Part shown: piece by piece, positions 43,341 to 52,110 of the stretch
Layout of the letters: every line of letters begins with the position of its first letter
Numbering within the stretch: position 1 is the stretch's first letter
Source: CAVPDA01 sp963702495
Lineage (GTDB): Bacteria; Pseudomonadota; Gammaproteobacteria; Burkholderiales; Rhodocyclaceae
Reading direction: 5' to 3'
Length of the DNA: 64,000 nt
Assembly (NCBI GenBank): GCA_963702495.1
Contig: CAVPDA010000016.1
Coordinates: forward strand, 62,001 to 126,000
Notes under the pieces: generated by a model
The model's database searches: none
The model's input: only the letters and a program-made list of their open reading frames with translations
What the model was told of the DNA's origin: nothing
Made by a program: the position numbers and the translations under genes

Positions 43341-44609
43341 TCACGCCAGCTCCGCCATGTCGATCACCCGGCGCTCCATGGCATCGGTGAGATGCAGCGC
43401 CAGGTCGCGGCCGAAGGCGCGGCAGCCGGCGAGTTCGCCCTCGGTGGGGATCAGCTTCACCTTGATCCCCTTCTGCGGTACCCGCAGCTTGAGACCGCGC
43501 AGGCGGTCCTCGATCAGCCCCACCGCTTCGCCGCTCCAACCATAGGAACCGAAAGCGGCGCCGAGCTTGCCGCGCACGTTCACCAGCGTCAGGGACGACA
43601 GCAGATCCCAGATCGGTTTCACCGCATCGCCGTTGATGGTGGGCGAGCCGAAAACCAGCCCGTCGGCCTCCTCCACCAGATCGACGAAGGGCCCCACCTC
43701 CCCGCCCTCCAGGTCGTACATCGATACGCGCACGCCGGACACGGCCTCGGCACCGTCGCGCAGCGCGAGCGCCATGCGCTCGGTGTTGCCGTAGGCGGAG
43801 ATGTAGAAGATCAGCAGGGTGCGCTCGTCACTCCCGGCCTCGTTGCGCAGCAGCGGCTGCGCCAGCTGGCGATAGCGCTGCACATAGCGGGACGGCGCAT
43901 CGCGCAGGATCGGTCCGTGGGCCGGCGCCAGCAGCTTCAGCTCGAGCGGCTCGATCAGCTCGAGCGCCTCCAGCACATGGCTGCGGAAAGGCCGCATGAT
44001 GTGCTGGTAGTAGTAGTCGAAAGAGAAGCGGAAGTCGCCGACGCGGTCGTTGAACAGGCGCGGATCGCAGAAATGGCAACCGAATACGTCGCCCGAAAAC
44101 AGCACGCCCTCCTCCTCCAGGAAGGTACACTGGGTGTCGGGCCAGTGCAGGAACGGGGTGTGCAGGAAGCGCAGCGTGCGTCCGCCGAGCGGCACCCGGT
44201 CCCCCGTATCCACCGCGCTGAAGGCGAAGGGGGCCAGAGCGTCCTTGATGATGCCCTTCAGCATCGTCTGCGCGCGGTGCGAGATGTAGAGCCGCGCCCC
44301 GGGTGCCCGCCGCAGCAGCTCCGGCAGCGCGCCGGAGTGGTCCGGCTCCAGGTGGTTGAGCACGATGGCCGTGATCTCGTCATAGCGCGCGACGGCTTCC
44401 AGACGGGCGAAGAAGGTGTCGGCGAACTCCTCCTTCACGGTGTCGATCACCGCCACGCCGTCGCTGCCGCGCACGCAGTAGGCGTTGTAGCTGGTGCCGT
44501 TGGCGGTGCGCAGGATGATGTCGAAGTTGCGCAGGCCGGGGTCCAGCGCCCCGATCCAATGCACGCCCGGCGCCAGCCGGACCGCGCCGCTGTCGGTACC
44601 AACGCTCAC
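43341..44609 (-). CDS. Flavodiiron protein (FprA-type A-flavoprotein)
   Basis: Flavodiiron proteins reduce O2 (or NO) to water at a non-heme diiron site. The 422-residue protein has an N-terminal metallo-beta-lactamase-like domain with diiron ligands in LNHLEPDHSGALP, FSGDVFGCH and APAHGP. A C-terminal flavodoxin domain follows (about 265-400, IFYISAYGNTERMA; GSPTINGDAVKPIWDLL). The GTG start overlaps the ferredoxin stop (GTGA). In a nif operon it probably scavenges oxygen, with the neighbouring ferredoxins as donors. Confidence 0.92.
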   Translation of the reverse strand: MSVGTDSGAVRLAPGVHWIGALDPGLRNFDIILRTANGTSYNAYCVRGSDGVAVIDTVKEEFADTFFARLEAVARYDEITAIVLNHLEPDHSGALPELLRRAPGARLYISHRAQTMLKGIIKDALAPFAFSAVDTGDRVPLGGRTLRFLHTPFLHWPDTQCTFLEEEGVLFSGDVFGCHFCDPRLFNDRVGDFRFSFDYYYQHIMRPFRSHVLEALELIEPLELKLLAPAHGPILRDAPSRYVQRYRQLAQPLLRNEAGSDERTLLIFYISAYGNTERMALALRDGAEAVSGVRVSMYDLEGGEVGPFVDLVEEADGLVFGSPTINGDAVKPIWDLLSSLTLVNVRGKLGAAFGSYGWSGEAVGLIEDRLRGLKLRVPQKGIKVKLIPTEGELAGCRAFGRDLALHLTDAMERRVIDMAELA

Positions 44610-44875
44610 GGCGCGGCTGCCGGATGGGCCTGCACCCGCACCGGAATTCCGGTGAGCGAGCCTGGAGGATTGAGCGGCGCGCCGGTGTCGTCGTCGATGG
44701 CGCATTCGATCGGACAGATTTCCGCGCATTGCGGCCGGTCGTAGTCGCCCAGGCACTCGGTGCACAGATCGGCATCGATGAGGAAATGGGGCCGCGCTTC
44801 CTGGATCGCCTGGTTCGGGCAAAGCGGTTCGCAGGCCCAGCAGTTCACACACAATTCGTTGATCGACAGTGCCAT
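44606..44875 (-). CDS. fdxN: 2[4Fe-4S] ferredoxin, nifB-linked (FdxN type)
   Basis: An 89-residue ferredoxin with CVNCWACEPLCPNQAI and the second site C-x2-C-x8-C-x3-C (CTECLGDYDRPQCAEICP). FdxN downstream of nifB supports NifB in making NifB-co. It lies 22 bp after nifB and overlaps the flavodiiron gene. Confidence 0.92.
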   Translation of the reverse strand: MALSINELCVNCWACEPLCPNQAIQEARPHFLIDADLCTECLGDYDRPQCAEICPIECAIDDDTGAPLNPPGSLTGIPVRVQAHPAAAP

Positions 44876-44897
44876 GTCGGTACATCTCCCGGTCTCT

Positions 44898-46445
44898 TTA
44901 CGCGCTCAGGCGCAGGCTTACGGCGGCCATGGCGGGCGGGGCGAGCTTGCCGGCGGCGCGCATCTCCGCGTACACCGCCGCCACCGCATCCTCGATCGGC
45001 TCCATGGCGTGCTCGCCGTTGGGCGCGATGCCGGCCGCTTCCAGCAAGCCCCAGGGCTCGAAGCCGATCTTGGAGCACAGCACTGCCTCGCAGCCTTCCA
45101 GCGCCTGGATCGTCCGGCCGAGCACCGATTCGGCGTCGCCGCAGGTATCGCCGCCGGAACAGTAGAGGTCGGTCTTGCGGTGGCCGACGAAGCGCACACC
45201 GGCTGCCGAAGCCTCGTAGATCAGAAACTCCCGGGCATGGCCGAAGTGCTGGTCGATCACGCCGCCGCCGCTGCTCGCCACCGCCACCTTCACTGCCCGT
45301 GCAGCAGCGGCCGGACGCACGGTCCGTGGCACGACCTGCACCACCTTCACCCCGTGGGAGGTGCCGGCAGAACGCCTGGCCTCGACCTCGGCGGCGATGG
45401 CCGCGCGCACCGCGGCGCGGTGCTTCATCGCCTCGGCATAGTCGAGCTCCATCGTCTCGATCTTTTCCAGCGTGAACTCGGCGCCGCGATCCTCTCCCAG
45501 CAGGCCGACGGCATCCGCCCGGCACTGGCGGCAGTGCCGCATCATGTTCATGTCGCCGGCGCAGGCGTCCTGCAGCGCCTGCAACTCGTCCTGGGTCGGG
45601 CCGCGCTGCCCCGTCAGGCCGTAGTAGGTGCCGTGTTCGGCCTCCGCGATCAGCGGCATGACGTTGTGCAGGAAGGCGCCCTTGGCCTTGACGATGCGGC
45701 TCACTTCCTTGAGGTGCGCATCGTTGATGCCCGGGATCATCACCGAATTGACCTTGACCAGGATGCCGCGCGCGGTAAGCATCTCCAGCCCCTTCTGCTG
45801 CTGCTCGATGAGGATGGCGGCCGCCTCGCGGCCGAAGACGCGCTTGTGCTTCCAGAAGATCCAGGGATAGATCTTCGCGCCCACCTCCGGGTTGACGCAG
45901 TTGATGGTGAGGGTGACGTGGTCGATGTTGTATTGCTGCAGTTCATCCACGCACTCGGGAAGGTTCAGGCCGTTGGTGGACACGCACAGCTTGATGTCCG
46001 GCGCATGCTCTGCGATCCTGCGGAAGGTCTCGAAGGTACGCCCGGGATTGGCCAGCGGATCGCCGGGACCGGCGATGCCCAGCACGCTCATCTGCGGAAT
46101 CGCCGCCGCCACCGCCAGGGTTTTCTTCACCGCCTGGTCCGGGGTCAGCACTTCGGAAACGACGCCCGGTCGCGACTCGTTGGAGCAGTCGTACTTGCGG
46201 TTGCAGTAGTGGCACTGGATGTTGCAGGCCGGCGCCACCGCGACGTGCATGCGCGCGAAGTGGTGGTGCGCTTCCTCCGAGTAGCACGGATGGTCGGCAA
46301 CCTTCTGCCGGATATGCTCCGGCAGAGCATTGGTCTGCTCGCCGGAGGAACCGCAGGATTTGGAACTGCAACCGCCCTTGGCGGATGCGGGCGCGGCAAG
46401 ACCGATCACTGGCAGGTCCACTTGCTGTTCTCCCGACGTAGCCAT
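44898..46445 (-). CDS. nifB: NifB, FeMo-co precursor (NifB-co) synthase
   Basis: NifB is a radical SAM enzyme that fuses two 4Fe clusters, inserting the central carbide. The SAM motif is CNIQCHYCNRKYDC, preceded by HPCYSEEAHHHFARMHVAVAPA. A C-terminal NifX-like carrier domain fills about residues 390-500 (VAVASSGGGVIDQHFGHAREF). The 515-residue ATG start at 46445 leaves only about 5 nt of leader after the -24/-12 promoter. A GTG at 46421 with GGGAG upstream may be the true start (507 residues). Confidence 0.96.
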   Translation of the reverse strand: MATSGEQQVDLPVIGLAAPASAKGGCSSKSCGSSGEQTNALPEHIRQKVADHPCYSEEAHHHFARMHVAVAPACNIQCHYCNRKYDCSNESRPGVVSEVLTPDQAVKKTLAVAAAIPQMSVLGIAGPGDPLANPGRTFETFRRIAEHAPDIKLCVSTNGLNLPECVDELQQYNIDHVTLTINCVNPEVGAKIYPWIFWKHKRVFGREAAAILIEQQQKGLEMLTARGILVKVNSVMIPGINDAHLKEVSRIVKAKGAFLHNVMPLIAEAEHGTYYGLTGQRGPTQDELQALQDACAGDMNMMRHCRQCRADAVGLLGEDRGAEFTLEKIETMELDYAEAMKHRAAVRAAIAAEVEARRSAGTSHGVKVVQVVPRTVRPAAAARAVKVAVASSGGGVIDQHFGHAREFLIYEASAAGVRFVGHRKTDLYCSGGDTCGDAESVLGRTIQALEGCEAVLCSKIGFEPWGLLEAAGIAPNGEHAMEPIEDAVAAVYAEMRAAGKLAPPAMAAVSLRLSA

Positions 46446-46459
46446 TCGGGACTAGATTC

Positions 46460-46475
46460 AGCAAGCGCCGTGCCG
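46460..46475 (-). promoter_or_regulatory. Sigma-54 (-24/-12) promoter of nifB operon
   Basis: On the minus strand CGGCACGGCGCTTGCT differs from TGGCACG-N4-TTGCW only at the first base. The predicted start is near 46450. A TGT-N10-ACA site is centred about 95 bp upstream. Confidence 0.88.
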
Positions 46476-46537
46476 GGGCTCGGATCGCGCTCAACACCAT
46501 GAAATGTCGCGGATTTCTGGCGCGGCGGGACCGTGCT

Positions 46538-46553
46538 TGTTCGAAACCCCACA
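46538..46553. promoter_or_regulatory. NifA-type upstream activator site for nifB
   Basis: TGT-TCGAAACCCC-ACA on the plus strand matches TGT-N10-ACA exactly. The rest of the 386-bp spacer between nifB and the antitoxin gene shows no gene. Confidence 0.82.
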
Positions 46554-46831
46554 GCGCCGGGACAGGAGTTTGTGGTGAAGGCGACAGGCGTGCCGGGCCA
46601 TTCGGCCTGGGCGGCGAATGTCATTTCCAGGCCGGCGACTCCTCTGCGCACGGAGCCGTCCCGCGGTTCGCGGCCCCGGCCAATCAGGCGGACCTTTCAT
46701 TTACTGAGGCAAGGCTGCTTCGATTCGCCGGATTGCCTCGGGACGGCCCAAAGGTTCAGCCGCGGCCTTCGACTTGCGGAACGCGCACCCTAAACATATA
46801 CTGGCACATATATTCGCCGTGGGGCCGTGCC

Positions 46832-47062
46832 ATGGGCCAGGTTACGATTTATCTTGATGACGACACCGACAAGCTTGTCCGAGCGGCAGCAAAATCCGCG
46901 GGCGTGTCGAAGAGCAAGTGGATTGCCGGTCTGATCCGGGAAAGAGCAAGCAACGAGTGGCCGGCGTCGGTCAGGAGCCTTGCGGGGGCGTGGACGGATT
47001 TCCCGGCACTGACGGAAATCCGTGGCCGCCAAGGCGAGGACTCAGCACGCGAGTCGCTATAG
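46832..47062 (+). CDS. Antitoxin of a VapBC-type module (RHH/CopG-like)
   Basis: A 76-residue protein with an N-terminal ribbon-helix-helix pattern (MGQVTIYLDDDTDKLVRAAAKSAGVSKSKWIAGLI) and a C-terminal tail ending in WTDFPALTEIR, typical of VapC partners. It ends directly before the toxin ATG. Upstream (46793-46813), two direct copies of ACATATA are possible operator half-sites. Confidence 0.85.
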   Translation: MGQVTIYLDDDTDKLVRAAAKSAGVSKSKWIAGLIRERASNEWPASVRSLAGAWTDFPALTEIRGRQGEDSARESL

Positions 47063-47455
47063 ATGTTCGCGCTGGACACCAATACGCTGATCTATTTCTT
47101 CAAGGGACAGGGCAAGGTTTCGGAAACGCTTCTCAGCGTTGCGCCACGCGATATCGCGATCCCCGCGGTGGTGCTCTACGAACTCGAGGTGGGAATAGCC
47201 AAGTCCGCCCGGGCAACCCAGCGGCGTCGGCAACTCGATGCACTGACCGCACTTGTTTCCGTCCTACCCTTCCACGGCGCGGCCGCCAAGCGCTCCGCAG
47301 AAGTGCGGGCGGAACTGGAGTCCGCTGGCATGCCGATCGGGCCGATGGATACGCTCATCGCTGGGACCGCGCTCAGCCACGCCGCGATTCTCGTCACGCA
47401 CAACACCGGAGAATTCTCCCGAGTCAAAGGGCTCCAACTCCAGGACTGGAGCTAG
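47063..47455 (+). CDS. vapC: VapC-family PIN-domain toxin
   Basis: A 130-residue PIN ribonuclease. Acidic residues of the active site are visible: D5 in ALDTNTLIYFFKG, E40 in VVLYELEVGIAKS, and Asp in GPMDTLIAGTA, followed by THNTGEFSRV. It starts immediately after the antitoxin stop codon. It probably cleaves tRNA or rRNA when the antitoxin is lost. The module flanks the nif island on its right. Confidence 0.92.
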   Translation: MFALDTNTLIYFFKGQGKVSETLLSVAPRDIAIPAVVLYELEVGIAKSARATQRRRQLDALTALVSVLPFHGAAAKRSAEVRAELESAGMPIGPMDTLIAGTALSHAAILVTHNTGEFSRVKGLQLQDWS

Positions 47456-48195
47456 ATCCGGGCGCCGAGAACCCGACAAGGCGGCGCGGCTGAAATCCAA
47501 CTCGCAGTAATTCACCCGCACCGGTTACCGGGTCCCGGTTCCGGCGGATTCCAATCGGCCAGGAAGTGACGATCAGGTAACGAGAGACGGTTACCGACGA
47601 CCGTCCGCTGCTCCCCGACGCGCGACCTTCGCCAGCACTGGCTCGGGGTCGCCAGTTCGGCCATTGCAGTCACTCGCAGATTGCCTCTGGCGTGGTCCGC
47701 GTGACCATTTCCAGTGACGGCTCTTGAAAAAGATGAGCTGGCGCTCGCGGCCAGTGTGGACGGTCGAGTCCCTACGAAGAAGACGTTCAAACGGCCCCCA
47801 TGAGGGGCCGCCGAGGCGCGGCGGGCCGAGGGCATCGTAACTTCAGCGCCCCTGTGCTTGCGACGGCACCATTATGCCAAAAGGCTACCACTGGTAATCC
47901 CGCCCGAGTATGGTGGCCTCATGCTCACGCTGTGCGTTCGATGATCCCGCCGCGTCCCCGGTCGCCACCGCGTCGCCGTTCTTTGTGCGTCGCCGCACGG
48001 ACTCGGGTTACACTTAACTGCGAGCCTTCGCGTTTCTATAATTGGTCGCGCGCGATTGGCGGAATCCACCACGCGCATTTTCCCGGCGCTGTAACTGCAG
48101 GGGCCTGTCGCCACGACCGATGCGAGCATGGGGTGTGACTGCCTCATACGAACCGCAGAATCGCGGCACATCGACTGCCCCTCCTGGAATCTGCA
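47456..48195. other. No gene seen; terminator-like hairpin inside
   Basis: These 740 bases have no frame with convincing coding character on either strand. A hairpin CGGCCCC-CATG-AGGGGCCG lies at 47792-47810. The left part (47620-47780) has protein-like minus-strand pieces in changing frames and may be a decayed mobile element, but I cannot name it. Confidence 0.5.
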
Positions 48196-49515
48196 ATGTC
48201 CTTCGCCATCTGGGCACTCATCAGCGGCGCTATTTTGATCACTATGGCGCTGCTGAGCACGCTCCTCAAGCGTCTGCCATTGAGTCCGGGCATTCTATAT
48301 CTGGCCCTTGGCTATGCGCTCGGCCCGGCAGGATGGGCGCTCATGGCTCCGGACCCGCTCCTTTATTCCGCCGATCTGGAGAAGATGGCGGAAGTCGCGC
48401 TGCTCATCTCGCTGTTCGCAGTCGGACTGAAACTCGGCGTTCCACTGCGCGACAACCGCTGGTACCTGCCGCTACGCTTGGCATTCCCGTCGATGGTACT
48501 GACGGTGATGTTCGTCACGGCCATCGGCGTATTCCTGTTCGGACTGCCCGCGGCGGCGGCGATCCTTCTCGCCGCGATTCTGGCCCCCACCGATCCCGTG
48601 CTTGCATCGGACGTGCAGGTTGAAGATTCATCGGATCGCGACCGCCTGCGCTTCGGCCTGACTGCCGAAGGCGGTCTCAACGATGGTGCCGCGTTTCCGG
48701 TCGTGATGCTCGCTCTGGGTCTGCTTGGCCTTTACGATTTCGGGGGCAGCGGATGGCGCTGGCTGGCAGTTGACGTGATTTGGGCCATTGCAGGCGGGTT
48801 GGCGATCGGCGGTGCCTTGGGGGCATTGATCGGGAAGCTGGTTCTTTACCTACGCACACGGCATCAGGAGGCGGTCGGTCTCGACGAGTTCCTGGCGCTT
48901 GGGTTGATCGCGATCGCCTACGGCGTCGCGCAACTCAGCTTCGCCTCGGGGTTTCTTGCGGTGTTTGCCGCAGGACTCGCGCTGCAGCGGATCAAGGAGC
49001 ACTCGAAGCCCGAAAAGCCGTCGAGCCTAGCGAAGGTCACGATTGCCTTGGGCGCGGAAAGCGGTAAGGAACTTGCGACCCACTCTCAGCACGCCGGCAC
49101 CTACATGATGGAAGCCGTACAAGGCTTCAACGGGCAACTCGAGCGACTCGCCGAACTGGTGGTGGTGATGGTGGCCGGCGCGATGCTGTCCTACACCTAT
49201 TTGCCTCACCGGGCCGTCTGGTTCCTGCTGCTCCTGTTTTTCCTGGTGCGTCCCGTTTCCGTTTGGCTGGGCCTGATGGGGGCGACCGGCGTATCGCGCG
49301 ATCAGCGTATCTTGATTTCCTGGTTCGGCATCCGTGGGGTTGGCTCGATTTTTTACCTGATGTACGCGATCAATCACGGCTTGCCGGAACCATTGGCCAA
49401 AGAGTTGATCGCGATCACGCTCTCGACGGTTGCCGCATCGGTCCTGCTCCACGGCATTTCCGTGACGCCGCTGATGAGCCTGTACGCAAGACGGAAAGCG
49501 CGCCGGCGCCGTTAA
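48196..49515 (+). CDS. NhaP-type Na+(K+)/H+ antiporter
   Basis: A CPA1-family membrane antiporter of 439 residues with about 12 hydrophobic segments. The family signature region LAAILAPTDPVLASDVQ includes the conserved Asp of the ion site, and LTAEGGLNDGAAFPVVM and WFGIRGVGSIFYLMYA are also typical. It exports cations and adjusts internal pH. The start at 48196 is the first ATG in register. No partner gene. Confidence 0.9.
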   Translation: MSFAIWALISGAILITMALLSTLLKRLPLSPGILYLALGYALGPAGWALMAPDPLLYSADLEKMAEVALLISLFAVGLKLGVPLRDNRWYLPLRLAFPSMVLTVMFVTAIGVFLFGLPAAAAILLAAILAPTDPVLASDVQVEDSSDRDRLRFGLTAEGGLNDGAAFPVVMLALGLLGLYDFGGSGWRWLAVDVIWAIAGGLAIGGALGALIGKLVLYLRTRHQEAVGLDEFLALGLIAIAYGVAQLSFASGFLAVFAAGLALQRIKEHSKPEKPSSLAKVTIALGAESGKELATHSQHAGTYMMEAVQGFNGQLERLAELVVVMVAGAMLSYTYLPHRAVWFLLLLFFLVRPVSVWLGLMGATGVSRDQRILISWFGIRGVGSIFYLMYAINHGLPEPLAKELIAITLSTVAASVLLHGISVTPLMSLYARRKARRRR

Positions 49516-49629
49516 GCAACGACACCAGCAATCCAAACGCATCCGGCCAACGGCTCGCCAGCCAGCGAGCTGCAGGACAGCAGCCCACAGCCGGCCCAAT
49601 GACGCGCCCAATCGGGCCGCCGCTCGCGC

Positions 49630-50427
49630 CTACTTCACTCTGTGCGTCAGCAGCCGGTCGTACTCCGCCTTGACCACCGCGTAGCACTCGCAGCTTCGGC
49701 TCTCCAAACCTGGGCGGTCCAGCACCGTGATGTGGCCGCGCCGGTAGCTGATCAGTCCCGCCCGCTGCAAGGAGAGCGCGGCTTCGGTCACCCCTTCGCG
49801 GCGCACGCCGAGCAACTGGGCCATCAGTTCCTGGGTCACGACCAGTTCGTTGCCGGGCAGCCGGTCCAGGCTGAGCAGCAGCCAGCGGCACAGTTGCTGG
49901 GCCACCGTATGGTGCCGGTTGCACACCGCAGTTTGTGCCGTCTGCGCGATCATCGCCTGGGTGTAGCGCAACAACACCTTCATCACCGAAGGGCAGCGCT
50001 CGAACTCCTCGCGGATCGCGGGCCCGGGCATGCGATACCCTTCGCCCGCGCTGTGCACCACCGCCCGGCTGGGGGTCGAGCCGCCCCCCATGAACAATGG
50101 GACGCCGACGATGCCCTCGTTGCCGACCACGGCGATCTGGGCCGAGGCGCCGCTCTCGGTCACGTACAGCAGCGAGACGATGGCCGAAGTCGGGAAATAG
50201 GCATGCGTCGGCACGGCGCCGGGCTCATACAGCGAGTGCCCCAGCGGCATCGCGATCGGTTCGAGCAGCGGCCGCCAGCGCTGCCAATCCGCTTCCGGCA
50301 GCGACGCCAGCAGCCGGTTTTGCCGCGCGTCCGGCGCGAGCCGCTGCGGCGCGGCCTCGGGCTGATCGGGCTGGGCGCTCGACGCCGCGGCCGACCCCGA
50401 TCGCGTCGAATTGGAGCTGAGCGGCAT
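49630..50427 (-). CDS. Crp/Fnr family regulator (copy 1)
   Basis: A 265-residue regulator with a cyclic-nucleotide-binding-like domain (about 45-165) and a C-terminal winged helix (VTQELMAQLLGVRREGVTEAALSLQRAGLISYRRGHITVLDR). It lacks Fnr-type N-terminal cysteines, so it is not an O2-sensing Fnr. It is closely similar to the regulator at 61662-62381. It sits downstream of the KaiC-kinase operon on the same strand, with 5 bp between genes. Confidence 0.88.
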   Translation of the reverse strand: MPLSSNSTRSGSAAASSAQPDQPEAAPQRLAPDARQNRLLASLPEADWQRWRPLLEPIAMPLGHSLYEPGAVPTHAYFPTSAIVSLLYVTESGASAQIAVVGNEGIVGVPLFMGGGSTPSRAVVHSAGEGYRMPGPAIREEFERCPSVMKVLLRYTQAMIAQTAQTAVCNRHHTVAQQLCRWLLLSLDRLPGNELVVTQELMAQLLGVRREGVTEAALSLQRAGLISYRRGHITVLDRPGLESRSCECYAVVKAEYDRLLTHRVK

Positions 50428-50432
50428 GTAAC

Positions 50433-52101
50433 CTACGGACCCGGAGCCGCGTCGCCGGTAGCGGCTGGCGCGGCCGGCGCGCTCGCGGCCAGGGGCAGCG
50501 TGACCACGAACTGGCTGCCGCGAGCGGCGCCCGCGCTGTGCGCGACGAGCGTGCCGCCGTGCGCCCGAACCAGGGCGCGCACCACCGTGAGCCCGATGCC
50601 CAGCCCGACGCCGTGGAAGCCGAGCGCGCGGGTGTCCTGCACGAACGGCTCGAAGACGTAGGGCAGCATCTGCGCCGTGATGCCGATGCCGTCATCGGAC
50701 ACCGTCAGCGTCAGGGTGTCGGCGGTGACGGCGACGTCGAGGCGGATGCCCCCGCCGTCGGGCGTGTATTTGGAGGCGTTGTCGAGCAGGTTGCTGACGA
50801 TCTGCTCCAGGCGCGCCGCATCCCCCTGCACCGGGAGAGCGCCGGCGGGCCGCTGCGACTCGAAGCGCTGTGCGCGCTGTTCCATCATCGGTCGGTGGGC
50901 GGCGACGGCAGCGTCGATGACCTGGGCCAGATCGACCAATCGGCGCTCGAGTTCGAATCCGCCGGCCTCCACATTCGAGGCATCGATCAGGTCGCCGACC
51001 AGGCGCGACATCTGCGTCATCTGCTGTCCGACCATGCCCTGCACCCGCGGCAGGAGCGCCTCGTCGGTCGGCGCGCGGCCCGAGCATCGCGCTCGCAATG
51101 CGGATCGGCGCCAGGGGATTGCGCAGCTCGTCCGCCACCGCGGCCACGAAGGCGGCCTGCCGCTGCCGCGCCTGTTCGGCGGCCGCCTGCAGCTCCTGCG
51201 CGGTGAGCGCGGCCAGCACCAGCTTCTCGTTGGCCTCGCGCAGCTGCGCATGCCAGCGATCGGAGTCGATCGCCTCGTCGGCGCCCTTGCCCGCGGCCTG
51301 GCGCGCCGGCGCACCCGGGTGCGCCTGCGGCGCCGCTTCGTCGATCGGGCCGACGCCGTGGAACGCGATACCGCCGGCGCGCTGACGCTTGGACTCGTAC
51401 ATGGCGGCATCGGCCCGCGCGACCAGGGTGTCGAAGTCTTCGCCATCGTCCGGGTAGAGGGTGATGCCCACGCTCGCCGTCACGCTCACCGCCTGAGCGT
51501 CCAGGACCGCCGGTGCGCCGATCGCCGCGATCAGCTTCTCGGCGACCGTGCGCGCGTCGCGCGGCTGGTTCAGTTCGGCCAGCAGGATGAGGAACTCGTC
51601 ACCGCCGTGGCGACTGACGGTGTCCACCTCGCGCACCGCCGCGAGCATGCGCTTGGCGGCAAGGCAAAGCACCTTGTCGCCGAAGGCATGACCGAGCGTG
51701 TCGTTGAGCTCCTTGAAGTTGTCGAGGTCCACGAACAGCAGGGCGAAGCGCGAGCCGCGGCGCTTGGCGTTGGCGATCGCCTGCACGAAGCGCTCGCGCA
51801 GCGCGGTGCGGTTGGGCAGCCCCGTCAGGGCATCCAGCACGGTGGCTTGCGCCGCATTCTGCAGCGCTTTCGCGGCCGTCTCGGCATCGGCCTGGCTCGC
51901 CAGCGCCGCCAGCACCAGCTGCTCGTTGGCCTCGACCAGCCGGGCCGCCTGGTTCTGGTCCAGGCGCATCTCCGCACTGACCACGTCCTGCAGCAGGCGC
52001 GTGAGCAGCGCCTGCATCGCCTCGGCCTGCGCGGTCAATCGCGCCAGCTTGACTGCGGCGTCTGCGACCGATGGGTCGGCCGGCTCAGGGGTCTGCGTCA
52101 C
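50433..52101 (-). CDS. GGDEF / histidine-kinase-like hybrid, one frameshift as read
   Basis: The N-terminal 240 residues hold a diguanylate cyclase domain with intact GGDEF (166-170) and an I-site RxxD (157-160). A HisKA-like segment follows, where the phosphoacceptor His is Asp (D324 in AVADELRNPLAPI). After a frameshift caused by one extra base in CCC at 51079-51081, an HATPase domain continues (NLLDNASKYTPDGGG; GVGLGIGLTVVRALVRAHGG) to 50433. The frameshift could be an error. Either way, the kinase half lacks the usual His. Confidence 0.82.
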
Positions 52102-52110
52102 AGGGTCCGT

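Noticed and set aside
46793..46813. TGGCAC in front of the VapBC-type module read as a -24 element
   Set aside because: No TTGC follows at the required spacing. The AT-rich ACATATA direct repeats are better explained as an antitoxin operator.
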